This document shows, one piece after another, positions 1-8,622 of a DNA stretch of 64,000 nt (positions are counted from its first letter, which is position 1; every line of letters begins with the position of its first letter). The DNA lies in contig NZ_AP018290.1 in the NCBI RefSeq assembly GCF_002368415.1, forward strand, positions 933,470-997,469. Reading direction: 5' to 3'. A model generated the notes under the pieces. The model searched no databases, was not told where the DNA came from, and saw only the letters and a list, made by a program, of their open reading frames with translations. A program made the translations under genes and the position numbers. The DNA comes from Calothrix sp. NIES-4105. Its GTDB lineage: Bacteria > Cyanobacteriota > Cyanobacteriia > Cyanobacteriales > Nostocaceae.

Positions 1-476
1 CATCTGACCAAAGTATTTATCAGCCTGCTATATATGAAAATAAAGATTTATCGCTTGTGGCTTTAATTATTGCGCTTGCTGATATTAACTCGTTAGGTAT
101 GGAGGGAATAGATATTTATAATCAGGAGGGTAGTCTGCTTTTTCTGGAAGAGAATCCGGATGTTATAAGTTTAATTAAGAATCAAAGTATTAAGAATTTA
201 GCTGTGGATAATCGGTCGCTTGCTGAGAATATTCGGCAACGTCTTGTCAAGCGCGCGCGTTTCCAGGTGAATTTTGCGAAGTCACGGTTGATGCGTTTTC
301 GTAATGAAATTGCGAGATTCCCTTCAGAAGCTATTCCTGTTTTAGTTAATGAGACTTTTCGGTATTTAAATGCTGAGACTGTTCAAGAGGTTGAGTCTAG
401 TACCCCTACGGATGAGGATACTTCTTTGGAGGATTTGATGGCGTTTTTCCAGTTGGATAAATATGCGGCTGTGTAG
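1..476 (+). CDS. C-terminal part of an unidentified protein, cut by the window edge
   Basis: The reading frame is open from base 3 to the stop at 474-476, so the gene starts outside the window; the GTG at 57 is probably internal. The visible part is about 158 residues, mainly helical and charged (a basic stretch around RQRLVKRARFQ), ending in an acidic tail. I recognise no domain. It lies 65 bases upstream of a cheW gene on the same strand and could be the first member of the chemosensory operon or an unrelated upstream gene. The gap to cheW contains a short copy of the dispersed 'ccacag...cacagag' repeat. Confidence 0.6.
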   Translation, partial: SDQSIYQPAIYENKDLSLVALIIALADINSLGMEGIDIYNQEGSLLFLEENPDVISLIKNQSIKNLAVDNRSLAENIRQRLVKRARFQVNFAKSRLMRFRNEIARFPSEAIPVLVNETFRYLNAETVQEVESSTPTDEDTSLEDLMAFFQLDKYAAV

Positions 477-541
477 TTTTCACCACAGATGTGTAGAGGG
501 CACAGAGAGAGGGTCAGATAATCTTTACATGAAATAAATAT

Positions 542-1027
542 ATGTTAATGTTACTTTTCTATATTGGAAATAATTTGTATGCAATTGAGAGTTCGCGGGT
601 CGTGGAGGTCATTCCTAGAGTCTCTTATCGCGAAGTTCATCATGTACCGAATTATGTTGCTGGTTTGTTTAACTACCGTGGCGCCATTGTCCCTGTTATT
701 GATTTGTGTCATTTAGTTCGAGGGACACCGAGTCGAGCTAACCTCAGTACAAGGGTATTTATCGTGAGTTATCCTTGTCAGGAAGATAATACATTGCAAT
801 ACGTCGGTTTGATGGCAGAACGAGTCATCAAAACGGTGAAGAAGTCAGCCAGCGATTTTTTAACATCGGGTATTAAAACTAACGAGGCTTCCTACTTAGG
901 CGAAATGATTATGGATGAAAAAGGTATGATTCAACATATAAATTTAGAAGAACTATTTACTAATTTGCGAAAAATAAATCTTTTAAAATCTGGAGGGCTA
1001 ACCGCGCATGTCCCTAACAGCTATTGA
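542..1027 (+). CDS. CheW-like coupling protein (WspB-like)
   Basis: A 161-residue single-domain CheW protein, which links a receptor to the CheA kinase. The fold signature is clear: an N-terminal strand around LLFYIGNNLYAIE, then VVEVIPRV, then the diagnostic VAGLFNYRGAIVPVIDL near residues 40-57. ATG at 542 is the only sensible start. The end overlaps the next gene (cheR, ATG 1008) by 20 bases, which suggests translational coupling. By position and neighbours it corresponds to WspB of the Wsp pathway; that assignment is inferred from gene order as CheW sequences alone do not separate B from D. Confidence 0.9.
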   Translation: MLMLLFYIGNNLYAIESSRVVEVIPRVSYREVHHVPNYVAGLFNYRGAIVPVIDLCHLVRGTPSRANLSTRVFIVSYPCQEDNTLQYVGLMAERVIKTVKKSASDFLTSGIKTNEASYLGEMIMDEKGMIQHINLEELFTNLRKINLLKSGGLTAHVPNSY

Positions 1028-2210
1028 AAGTTTACTGAGCAAAAAAATTGGTGTTGATTTTAAGATTATTGGTGATAGTAAAATTACCAAAGCAGTAGAA
1101 AATCGACGCTTGATTTGTGGTATAACTGATTTAAAAGCTTATCTCCAGCTTTTACAAACTTCTCAAGAAGAATTTTCGGAACTAGTTGAACAAATTGTCG
1201 TTCCCGAAACCTATTTTTTTCGTGACCGCAAATCTTTTGATTTTCTGCAGATGGTTGCCAAAGAGTGGCTAGCTAAACCTAATCATGCTATACTTCGCTT
1301 GCTAAGTGTACCTTGTTCTACTGGTGAAGAGCCTTACTCAATTGCCATTGCTTTAATCGAAGCCGGATTAACTACTTCCCAGTTTGGTATTGATGCTATT
1401 GATATTAGTAAACAAGCAATTTCTAAAGCACAACGCGCAATTTATGGTAAAAATTCATTTCGAGGTCAAGAATTTGTTGACCGTCACCGCTATTTCCGGC
1501 AAATTAAGGAGGGATATGAAGTTTGTGACGAGGTGCGGAATTTAGTCAATTTTCGTCAAGGTAATCTTTTGGATACCTTTAAAACGGCGCCAGCCAAATA
1601 TGACATTATCTTTTGCCGCAATTTGTTAATTTATTTAGAACCTCCTGCCTGCACACAAGTGTTCAATATTCTTCATCGCTTGTTGCAGCCTTCTGGGTTA
1701 CTCTTTGTTGGCGCCGCCGAAACCGCAAAAACTCCTAGCAACCTTTTTACATCGGTTCGTCAATCTTCTACCTTTGCCTACCGAAAAAGCTCGGCAGTAA
1801 AATCACAGTCTCCTGAAGTGAAAACGGCGCCCACTTTCACAAAACCGCGTCAAAAGCCAGAAAAAATACTCTCTTCTCCTGTAACTGCTTCTAATAACGC
1901 ACCTAGTTTAATCGAACTAGCCAAACAATTAGCAGATGCCGGACATGTGGAAGCTGCAATTAACCATTGTAACGACTACTTGAAGCGTGAAACTTCTACC
2001 AACGCCGAAGCGCACACTTTACTAGGCACACTATACCAAGCAAAAGCCAACTATATTCAAGCCGAACAAAGTTTCCGCAAAGCCCTCTATTTAAATCCTA
2101 ATGACTACGAGGCACTAATGCACCTAGCATTATTGAAAGAACATTTTGGAGATATAGCAGGCGCCTCTATTCTCAAGCAAAGAATTCATAACTTAAAGGG
2201 CAACAATTAA
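1008..2210 (+). CDS. CheR-type receptor methyltransferase with C-terminal TPR (WspC-like)
   Basis: A 400-residue SAM-dependent glutamate methyltransferase of the CheR family. An N-terminal helical domain leads to PETYFFRD (about residues 65-72), then the SAM-binding loop CSTGEEPYS near residue 103, then FCRNLLIYL near 205. A low-complexity linker (about 250-300) joins a C-terminal TPR region (about 300-390; ANYIQAEQSFRKALYLNPND). CheR fused to TPR is the WspC architecture. GGAGG lies about 10 bases before the ATG, inside the cheW gene. It is expected to methylate the receptor encoded at 2247, opposed by CheB at 7619. Confidence 0.9.
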   Translation: MSLTAIESLLSKKIGVDFKIIGDSKITKAVENRRLICGITDLKAYLQLLQTSQEEFSELVEQIVVPETYFFRDRKSFDFLQMVAKEWLAKPNHAILRLLSVPCSTGEEPYSIAIALIEAGLTTSQFGIDAIDISKQAISKAQRAIYGKNSFRGQEFVDRHRYFRQIKEGYEVCDEVRNLVNFRQGNLLDTFKTAPAKYDIIFCRNLLIYLEPPACTQVFNILHRLLQPSGLLFVGAAETAKTPSNLFTSVRQSSTFAYRKSSAVKSQSPEVKTAPTFTKPRQKPEKILSSPVTASNNAPSLIELAKQLADAGHVEAAINHCNDYLKRETSTNAEAHTLLGTLYQAKANYIQAEQSFRKALYLNPNDYEALMHLALLKEHFGDIAGASILKQRIHNLKGNN

Positions 2211-2246
2211 ATATAAACTCAAACTTCCCTATTAAAGTAAACAATT

Positions 2247-3833
2247 ATGGTGACAAACGTATTTAAAGACCAAACCTTACAAGGTCGTATCATGAGCGCC
2301 TTCATGTCTATGGGAGTATTAGTTCTCATAGTATCACTAATCGGCTTAGGTACAACCTTCAGTTTGAGCGGAAACATTGACACATTAAGTAATAATAGTT
2401 TGCCAAGCTTAGTTGGCTTATGGAAAGTCAACGAAGGACAAACCCAAATAGAATCATCAGAAAGATTTCTATTAGTTCCAGGATTAACTCCACAAGAACG
2501 ACAAGCAGAATTAACTCGAATTAAAAATGCCTGGGAGCAAATTGACGAAGGTTTTAAGCAATACGAAACAACTCCCCGTACCCCCGAAGAAGATAGAATC
2601 TATAAAAAGCTCCAAGACAATTGGAACAAATGGAAAAACGACCACGAAGAATTTCTGAAGCTAAATCAACAATTTGATAGCTTAGAAATTCCAAACCCCT
2701 ACGCTCTTGAAGTACAACTTTTGCAACAAAACAAGGCAGCTTCTCCAGAAATGGCAACTGTGAAAAAAGCAGTTAATGCCTTAGACCAACTCCGCACTCG
2801 CGCTAAAAATAATCGTGTCACGTTTGAAGCAGCAACTAGCTCCATATTAGACAGTTTAAAAGTTAACGAAAACACTGCTACAGGTGCAGAAAAAGACGCA
2901 GAAAGAGATATTAACCAGTCAAGGTTTTGGTCGGTTGCGGCAATGCTAATTGGACCTGCGCTGGCAATTATCCTTGGACAGTTTATTAGCAAAGCTTTGA
3001 CTCGACGCATTCAAAAGTCTGTCGTTCAAATTACAACCTCTGCCACACAAATTGCAGCATCAGGTAAAGAACTAGAAGCTACCGTTGCCGAACAAGTTGC
3101 TTCCACCAATGAAGTAACAGCAACCGCTCTCGAAATTGCGGCAACTTCTAGAGACTTAGTAAAAACAATGGATGAAGTCGGCAGAATGGCAACTGCAACA
3201 GCGAATAAAGCAAACTATAGTCAGGATGAACTTGCCAAGATGGAAATTGTAATGCGGCAATTGACCGAAGCTACTACTTCTATTTCTTCCAAGTTGGGAG
3301 TAATGAATAATAAAGCTAACAATATTAATAACGTTGTGGTAACGATTACCAAAGTTGCAGACCAGACAAGTATTTTATCACTCAATGCCGCGATTGAAGC
3401 AGAAAAAGCAGGTGAGTATGGTGCAGGTTTTGCCGTTGTTGCTCGTGAAATTAGGCGCCTTGCCAATCAAACGGCTGTTGCAACACTAGAAATTGAACAA
3501 ATTGTCAAAGACATGCAATCTGCGGTTACAGTCGGTGTAATGGAAATGGATAAATTCAACAAATCTGTGAATGATAGTGTTGAGCGAGTCAGTAAAATTA
3601 GTTTCCAAGTTGGCGAAGTAATTAGTCAAGTACAGAGTTTACCTCCCCAGTTTGAGCAAGTCAGCCAAAGCATGGAAGAACAATCCGAAGGCGCCCAGCA
3701 CATTAGCGAAGCAATGGAACAATTAAGTCAAGCTTCCGAGCAAACCGTTGATGCATTGCGTGAAACAAATAACGCCTTAGAACAATTAGATGATGCCGCG
3801 CGAGGCTTACGCAAATCAATTTCTTCTAATTAA
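2247..3833 (+). CDS. Methyl-accepting receptor, WspA-like
   Basis: A 528-residue chemoreceptor. TM1 is at about residues 15-37, a roughly 190-residue helical sensor region follows (four-helix-bundle type), and TM2 is at about 226-247. The cytoplasmic MCP signalling domain has the hairpin tip QTSILSLNAAIEAEKAGEYG. The tip variant EAEKAGEYG and the following IRRLANQTAVAT match what I recall of Pseudomonas WspA better than classical MCPs, which have EAARAGE. No clear HAMP domain is visible between TM2 and the coiled coil. The gene sits between cheR and the second cheW, whereas wspA is first in Pseudomonas. The ligand or stimulus cannot be read from sequence; surface contact is the precedent. Confidence 0.88.
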   Translation: MVTNVFKDQTLQGRIMSAFMSMGVLVLIVSLIGLGTTFSLSGNIDTLSNNSLPSLVGLWKVNEGQTQIESSERFLLVPGLTPQERQAELTRIKNAWEQIDEGFKQYETTPRTPEEDRIYKKLQDNWNKWKNDHEEFLKLNQQFDSLEIPNPYALEVQLLQQNKAASPEMATVKKAVNALDQLRTRAKNNRVTFEAATSSILDSLKVNENTATGAEKDAERDINQSRFWSVAAMLIGPALAIILGQFISKALTRRIQKSVVQITTSATQIAASGKELEATVAEQVASTNEVTATALEIAATSRDLVKTMDEVGRMATATANKANYSQDELAKMEIVMRQLTEATTSISSKLGVMNNKANNINNVVVTITKVADQTSILSLNAAIEAEKAGEYGAGFAVVAREIRRLANQTAVATLEIEQIVKDMQSAVTVGVMEMDKFNKSVNDSVERVSKISFQVGEVISQVQSLPPQFEQVSQSMEEQSEGAQHISEAMEQLSQASEQTVDALRETNNALEQLDDAARGLRKSISSN

Positions 3834-3845
3834 CTATAAATATAT

Positions 3846-4580
3846 ATGTTAAGTGACTCGGCGATTTCAGATTCTATAATTGACCACCCCGTCTTAAATG
3901 ACTGCTGGAATAAAATTGGTGTCATGGGCGACCGCTCCTGTGGTGAACTAAAAACAGTCATTCATTGCCACGACTGTCCAGTTTTTGCTGCAGTTGGAGA
4001 CAGTTTGCTCGAACGTATACCACCGCATAATTACGTAGAAGAGTGGATTAATGTATTAGCAGAAACACCCGTTGACGAAGAAACGCAAAGCAATGAAGCC
4101 GTTATTAAAACAGCATCCGCTATTTCCGTAATGATTTTTCGTCTCGGCAATGAGCAGTTAGCTTTGAGTGCCAAAATATTGCAGGAAGTCACACACCCCT
4201 GTGTCATTCAACCCCTGCCTCACCGCAGTAATTCATTATTCTTGGGACTAGTAAATATTCGTGGAGAAACTTTGCTTTGCGCTTCGCTGCACCATCTGCT
4301 CAACTTAGAAGCAACTGAAGAAAAAGAGAATTCTTCAAACAAAGCTGTAAATGCACAACGAATGATGGTAGCAGGACACCAAGATGATAAATGGGTGTTT
4401 CCCGTTGATGAAGTCTATGGTATTTATCGTTTTCACCATCAGGAGTTACGAGATGTGCCTGTTGTCATTACTAAAGCTGCCGAAGCTTACACCCAAGGAA
4501 TTATCAACTGGCAAGATGCAAAAGTTAACTATTTAGACTCTGAGTTATTGTTTTACACCCTCAATCACAAAATTTTGTAG
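3846..4580 (+). CDS. CheW-like coupling protein with Cys-rich N-terminus (WspD-like)
   Basis: A 244-residue protein with two parts. The first ~55 residues carry the pattern DCWNKIGVMGDRSC and HCHDCPVF, a Cys/His-rich segment I associate with WspD-type CheW proteins. Residues about 95-240 are a CheW domain (MIFRLGNEQLALSA, then LGLVNIRGETLLCASL). The four clustered cysteines could bind metal or respond to redox; that is inference. It starts 12 bases after the receptor stop and is followed by a 234-base gap before cheA, the only long gap in the operon. Confidence 0.87.
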   Translation: MLSDSAISDSIIDHPVLNDCWNKIGVMGDRSCGELKTVIHCHDCPVFAAVGDSLLERIPPHNYVEEWINVLAETPVDEETQSNEAVIKTASAISVMIFRLGNEQLALSAKILQEVTHPCVIQPLPHRSNSLFLGLVNIRGETLLCASLHHLLNLEATEEKENSSNKAVNAQRMMVAGHQDDKWVFPVDEVYGIYRFHHQELRDVPVVITKAAEAYTQGIINWQDAKVNYLDSELLFYTLNHKIL

Positions 4581-4814
4581 GGTTTATATTTACCACAGAG
4601 ACACGACGGGCACCTTAGAAAATTTGGAGGGGTTTGGCGCCTTCTTAAAAGATGTTTGTAAAGTATAAAAATAGACATATAATAAAAAAAACCGCCGTGA
4701 ATTCCCTCTTTGTGTCCTTCGTGCCTTTGTGGTTCATCAAAGGAATAAACCACAAAGGTCACATAATCCGAAGGATTTCCCGCAGGGTAGGGCACAAAGG
4801 AAGAGGGGAAAGTT
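4581..4814. repeat. Intergenic copy of the dispersed 'ACCACAGAGACAC' repeat
   Basis: No gene is visible in these 234 bases. They hold a block beginning accacagagacacgac near 4591 and an inverted block (ctttgtgtccttcgtgcctt... / ...aaccacaaaggtcac...gggcacaaagg, about 4708-4800) that can fold back on itself. Related words recur at 480-515, 14775-14800, 26375-26455, 29845-29935 and 41231-41262. It separates wspD-like and cheA-like genes and might attenuate transcription between them. Confidence 0.6.
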
Positions 4815-7607
4815 ATGAATGATTACAACTTATTTGATTTATTTCATAAAGAGATGGAAACTCAGGTATCAATCCTGAAAGAATCTCTAACAGCACTTAA
4901 TAAACAACCATCCTCCATTACCCACCTAGAACGAGCAACTCAAGCAGTACATTCAATTTGGGGAAGCGCGCGACTAGTTGGCAGAGAAAAAGCTGCTGAC
5001 TTAGCACAAGTTATGAAGGAGTGTTTAATTGCGGCTCAAAACAAAACTGTGATACTGGGTGATGAACAGATTGATGTCTTGCTTCATGGCAGTGATTTGC
5101 TATTAAGTATGGGTACAACAGAACCAGAGTATGAGCGCTGGATGTCTGAACATTCTTGGGAACTGGGAACTACTCAAAAAGCGATTTCTATTATCGTTAC
5201 ATCAGAAACCAAGGCGCCTTCCCCAAATCAACCAGCACCTATTCAAGAAATTATATCAATAACTCCCGTAAGTAATCCTGTAAATAATCCTGTAAATAAT
5301 CCTGTAAATACCATCACTGCCGACAGTTCGATGGTGGATTTATTTCGCTTGGAAGTAGAAGCGCAAGTTCGTGTAATGAACGACAGCTTGCTGGCATTGG
5401 AAGGCAATCCACAATCGGTGCCTGCGTTGGAAAGCTTGATGCGGGCGGCTCATTCAATTAAAGGTTCTGCCAGAATTGTAACCCTTGATACAGTGGTTGG
5501 GTTAGCTCACGTGATGGAAGACTGCTTTGTTGCAGCACAACACAAAACCATAACATTAAGTTCTGCACAAGTTGATATACTCCTTCAAGGGATAGATTTA
5601 TTGCAAGGTATTAGTAGCACGAGTAACGAAGAATTACCTAACTGGTTGGCAGAAAATCATGCAGCATTTGCAGGAGTACAATCAGCAGTTGCAGCTATTT
5701 TAAATCCAAATTTACAGGCGCCTATAAGTGTAGAACCTAACCCCCCAGCCCCCTTCCCTACGAGGGAAGGGGGAGAAAAAGTGGAGCAATTAGGAGAAAA
5801 AGAATCAAAGCCTCTGTCTTCTCAGGAGAGAAGTTTGGAGAGAGGTCAACCAGAACAAACACCAGCACAAGACCGAGTTGTACGGGTAAGTGCAGAAAAT
5901 TTGAACCGTATCATGGGTTTGGCTGGGGAATCATTAATTGAGGCAAACTGGTTACAACCTCATGCGGACTCGATGATGTCTTTAAAATGGAACTTGGTTG
6001 ATTTATCGAGAACGTTAGAACAATTACAGGATGCTTTTGACCGAGGTAATAATACTCTTGATGTAAAACAATACTTAGAAGAAGCACGACACAAAGAACA
6101 AGCATGTGTTGATTTATTAAGTGACCGCTTAAACGAACTTGAACTTTATGCTCAACGAACTGCTAATTTATCCGACCGTCTGTATCGAGAAGTAATTACT
6201 TCTAACATGCGTCCGTTTGCTGATGGTGTTCAAGGTTTTCCTAGAATGATTCGCGATTTAGCACGGAAGTTAAATAAACAAGTCAAGTTAGATATTGTCG
6301 GTAAAGCAACATCGGTTGACCGAGATATTCTTAAAAAGTTGGAAGCTCCTTTAACCCACATATTGCGGAATGCTACCGACCACGGTATTGAAATGCCCTC
6401 GGAAAGAATAGAAAAAGGTAAACCTCCTGAAGGAACTATTCGCTTAGAAGCATTTCATCGTGGCGGGATGTTAGCTATTAGTATATCTGATGATGGGCGA
6501 GGCATGGACTTAGAGCAGCTGCGGCAAAAGGTAATTAATAAAAACCTGGCAACAAGAGAAATGGCGGCTCAACTTTCGGATGCAGAACTGATGGAGTTTA
6601 TATTTTTACCTGGGTTTTCAACTGCCAAACAGGTAACGGAAATTTCTGGACGTGGTGTGGGTTTAGATATTGCCAAAAGTATGGCACAAGAAGTTGGAGG
6701 AACGGTACGTGCGGTTTCTCAACCAGGTTCTGGAATGAGCTTTCATTTTCAACTGCCATTAACACTGTCGGTTGTGCGAACGCTGTTGGTAGAAATTTCT
6801 GGAAGACCTTATGCGGTACCTTTAGCCAGAATTGAGCAAATTATTACTGTCGATGAAGAGTCTATTTGTGATGTAGAGAATCGACAGTATTTTACCATGA
6901 ATCAACAAAATATCGGGTTAATTGCTGCCGAGCAGGTGTTAGAGTTACCCCAAACAGAGCCAAAAACTGGCCCTATGTCAGTAGTTGTAGTTAGTGACCA
7001 GTCTAATATATATGGATTAGTAGTAGATAAATTTCTTGGTGAACGCGATTTAGTTGTAAGACCCCTCGACCCTCGCTTGGGTAAAGTGCGTGATATTAGC
7101 GCTACATCTTTATTAGAAGATGGTTCACCTGTTTTGATTGTCGATGTCTCTGATATGGTGCGGACAATTGATGCTATTCTTAACGCTGGACGAATTTCTA
7201 AAGTTGGTTCAGAAGGTGTAGAAGAAGTAATTAATCAGCGTAAGAAAATTTTAGTTGTCGATGACTCAATAACGGTTCGGGAAATGGAGCGTAAGCTATT
7301 AGAAAATCGTGGTTACAGTGTAGATATTGCTGTCAATGGGATGGAAGGATGGAATGCAGTTCGTGCAAATCACTATAATTTGGTAATCAGCGATATTGAT
7401 ATGCCACGTATGAATGGCATTGAACTAGTTCAGCATATTAAGAGCCATTCCCGTTTACACTCGCTTCCTGTCATCATTATGTCCTACCGCGACCGCCAAG
7501 AAGACCGCATTCAAGGGTTAGAAGCAGGCGCCGATTATTACTTGACAAAAAGTAGTTTTCATGATGACACCCTAATAGAAGCTGTAGTTAATTTAATCGG
7601 TCGTTGA
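4815..7607 (+). CDS. Hybrid histidine kinase CheA-REC with two HPt domains (WspE-like)
   Basis: A 930-residue kinase. Order: HPt1 (about 1-105, His46 in HSIWGSAR), linker with a VNNP tandem repeat (three copies, 5271-5310), HPt2 (about 170-270, His213 in HSIKGSAR), a proline-rich linker containing an inserted dispersed repeat, the dimerisation/ATPase region (about 355-640; [23 protein letters not shown]), a CheW-like domain (about 645-790) and a C-terminal receiver (about 815-930, phospho-acceptor Asp860 in SDIDMP). WspE has one HPt; here it is duplicated, and in HPt1 the Lys after HSI is Trp. ATG 4815 follows gggg at about 4806. It should phosphorylate CheB and the cyclase regulator downstream. 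Confidence 0.93.
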   Translation: MNDYNLFDLFHKEMETQVSILKESLTALNKQPSSITHLERATQAVHSIWGSARLVGREKAADLAQVMKECLIAAQNKTVILGDEQIDVLLHGSDLLLSMGTTEPEYERWMSEHSWELGTTQKAISIIVTSETKAPSPNQPAPIQEIISITPVSNPVNNPVNNPVNTITADSSMVDLFRLEVEAQVRVMNDSLLALEGNPQSVPALESLMRAAHSIKGSARIVTLDTVVGLAHVMEDCFVAAQHKTITLSSAQVDILLQGIDLLQGISSTSNEELPNWLAENHAAFAGVQSAVAAILNPNLQAPISVEPNPPAPFPTREGGEKVEQLGEKESKPLSSQERSLERGQPEQTPAQDRVVRVSAENLNRIMGLAGESLIEANWLQPHADSMMSLKWNLVDLSRTLEQLQDAFDRGNNTLDVKQYLEEARHKEQACVDLLSDRLNELELYAQRTANLSDRLYREVITSNMRPFADGVQGFPRMIRDLARKLNKQVKLDIVGKATSVDRDILKKLEAPLTHILRNATDHGIEMPSERIEKGKPPEGTIRLEAFHRGGMLAISISDDGRGMDLEQLRQKVINKNLATREMAAQLSDAELMEFIFLPGFSTAKQVTEISGRGVGLDIAKSMAQEVGGTVRAVSQPGSGMSFHFQLPLTLSVVRTLLVEISGRPYAVPLARIEQIITVDEESICDVENRQYFTMNQQNIGLIAAEQVLELPQTEPKTGPMSVVVVSDQSNIYGLVVDKFLGERDLVVRPLDPRLGKVRDISATSLLEDGSPVLIVDVSDMVRTIDAILNAGRISKVGSEGVEEVINQRKKILVVDDSITVREMERKLLENRGYSVDIAVNGMEGWNAVRANHYNLVISDIDMPRMNGIELVQHIKSHSRLHSLPVIIMSYRDRQEDRIQGLEAGADYYLTKSSFHDDTLIEAVVNLIGR
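5738..5845. repeat. Dispersed palindromic repeat embedded in frame in cheA
   Basis: Inside the cheA linker there is an 11-base stem/3-base loop palindrome (CCCCCTTCCCT-ACG-AGGGAAGGGGG, 5749-5773) followed by a looser inverted pair (CCTCT...AGAGAGG, 5811-5844). It encodes the peptide [12 protein letters not shown]. The same palindrome with one loop change occurs between genes at about 39783-39806. It keeps the reading frame open, so it behaves as a tolerated insertion between folded domains. Confidence 0.75.
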
Positions 7608-7618
7608 GGTCAAAAAAA

Positions 7619-8608
7619 ATGAAAATCGCTATCGTTAACGACTTAACAATTGCAGTCACAGCACTACGACAGGTATTACAAACAGTACCAGAATATCAAG
7701 TAGTTTGGGTAGCGCGCGATGGAGCAGAAGCTGTTACAAAATGCGCGCAAAATACCCCCGACTTAATCTTAATGGATTTATTAATGCCCGTAATGGATGG
7801 GGTAGAAGCAACTCGCCAGATAATGCAAAACTCTCCCTGTGCAATTTTTGTAGTTACTGCCAGTACCGACAAAAACGTAACTAAAGTCTATGAAGCAATG
7901 GGATACGGCGCCCTGGATGCAGTAGATACCCCTGTTCTATTTGGTAAAGATGCTGCGATTACGGCAAATAAGCTCTTATCTAAAATATCTAGAATTAGTA
8001 AACTGCTAAAAAAGTCTCCAGGCACAAAAATAAAATTATCTACTCCAGCTTCTAACCAAGTACCTTTAATCGCAATTGGCTCATCAACGGGGGGACCCAA
8101 AGCATTAGCTGATATTTTATCAAAATTACCTGCAAATTTTAACGCCGCAATTGCCATTGTCCAGCATGTAGATGCTCAGTTTTCTAGTGGACTTGTTGAG
8201 TGGTTAAACCAGCAAAGTAAATTACCAATTAGATTAGCAGTTACAGGCGACTCATTACAAAAAGGAACCGTTTTAGTCGCTGGAACCAACGACCATTTAT
8301 ATTTAAAGCCAGATTTAACACTTAGTTACACCAAAGACCCGATTAAATATCCTTATCGTCCATCAGTTGACGTATTTTTTAAAAGTCTAGCTCAAAACTG
8401 GAAGCGTAAAGGAACAGCTATTTTACTTACAGGAATGGGTAAAGATGGAGCAGATGGACTAGGCGCCTTACGTAAGCAAGGTTGGCACACAATAACCCAA
8501 GATAAAGCAAGTTGCGTAGTATATGGAATGCCAAAAGCTGCTGTGGAGTTAAATGCTGCTATAGAAATATTGGCGCCAGATGATATTGCTTCTTCTTTAC
8601 TCAAATAA
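7619..8608 (+). CDS. CheB-type receptor methylesterase (WspF-like)
   Basis: About 329 residues: N-terminal receiver (Asp53 in LMDLLMP) and C-terminal methylesterase. The catalytic set is visible: Ser156 in SSTGG, His183 in QHVD, and the Asp in GMGKDGADG (about residue 277). It removes methyl groups from the receptor when phosphorylated by CheA. A TTG at 7604 would overlap the cheA stop, but ATG 7619 has a GAGGT ribosome site 8 bases upstream and fits the family, so I choose 7619. In the Wsp pathway WspF loss locks the output on; the equivalent here would act on cyclase activity. Confidence 0.92.
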   Translation: MKIAIVNDLTIAVTALRQVLQTVPEYQVVWVARDGAEAVTKCAQNTPDLILMDLLMPVMDGVEATRQIMQNSPCAIFVVTASTDKNVTKVYEAMGYGALDAVDTPVLFGKDAAITANKLLSKISRISKLLKKSPGTKIKLSTPASNQVPLIAIGSSTGGPKALADILSKLPANFNAAIAIVQHVDAQFSSGLVEWLNQQSKLPIRLAVTGDSLQKGTVLVAGTNDHLYLKPDLTLSYTKDPIKYPYRPSVDVFFKSLAQNWKRKGTAILLTGMGKDGADGLGALRKQGWHTITQDKASCVVYGMPKAAVELNAAIEILAPDDIASSLLK

Positions 8609-8622
8609 TTATTTAACATTTT

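Noticed and set aside
5271-5310. Tandem 12-base repeat (aatcctgtaaat) as a CRISPR or regulatory array
   Set aside because: It is in frame within cheA and simply encodes repeated VNNP in a flexible linker.
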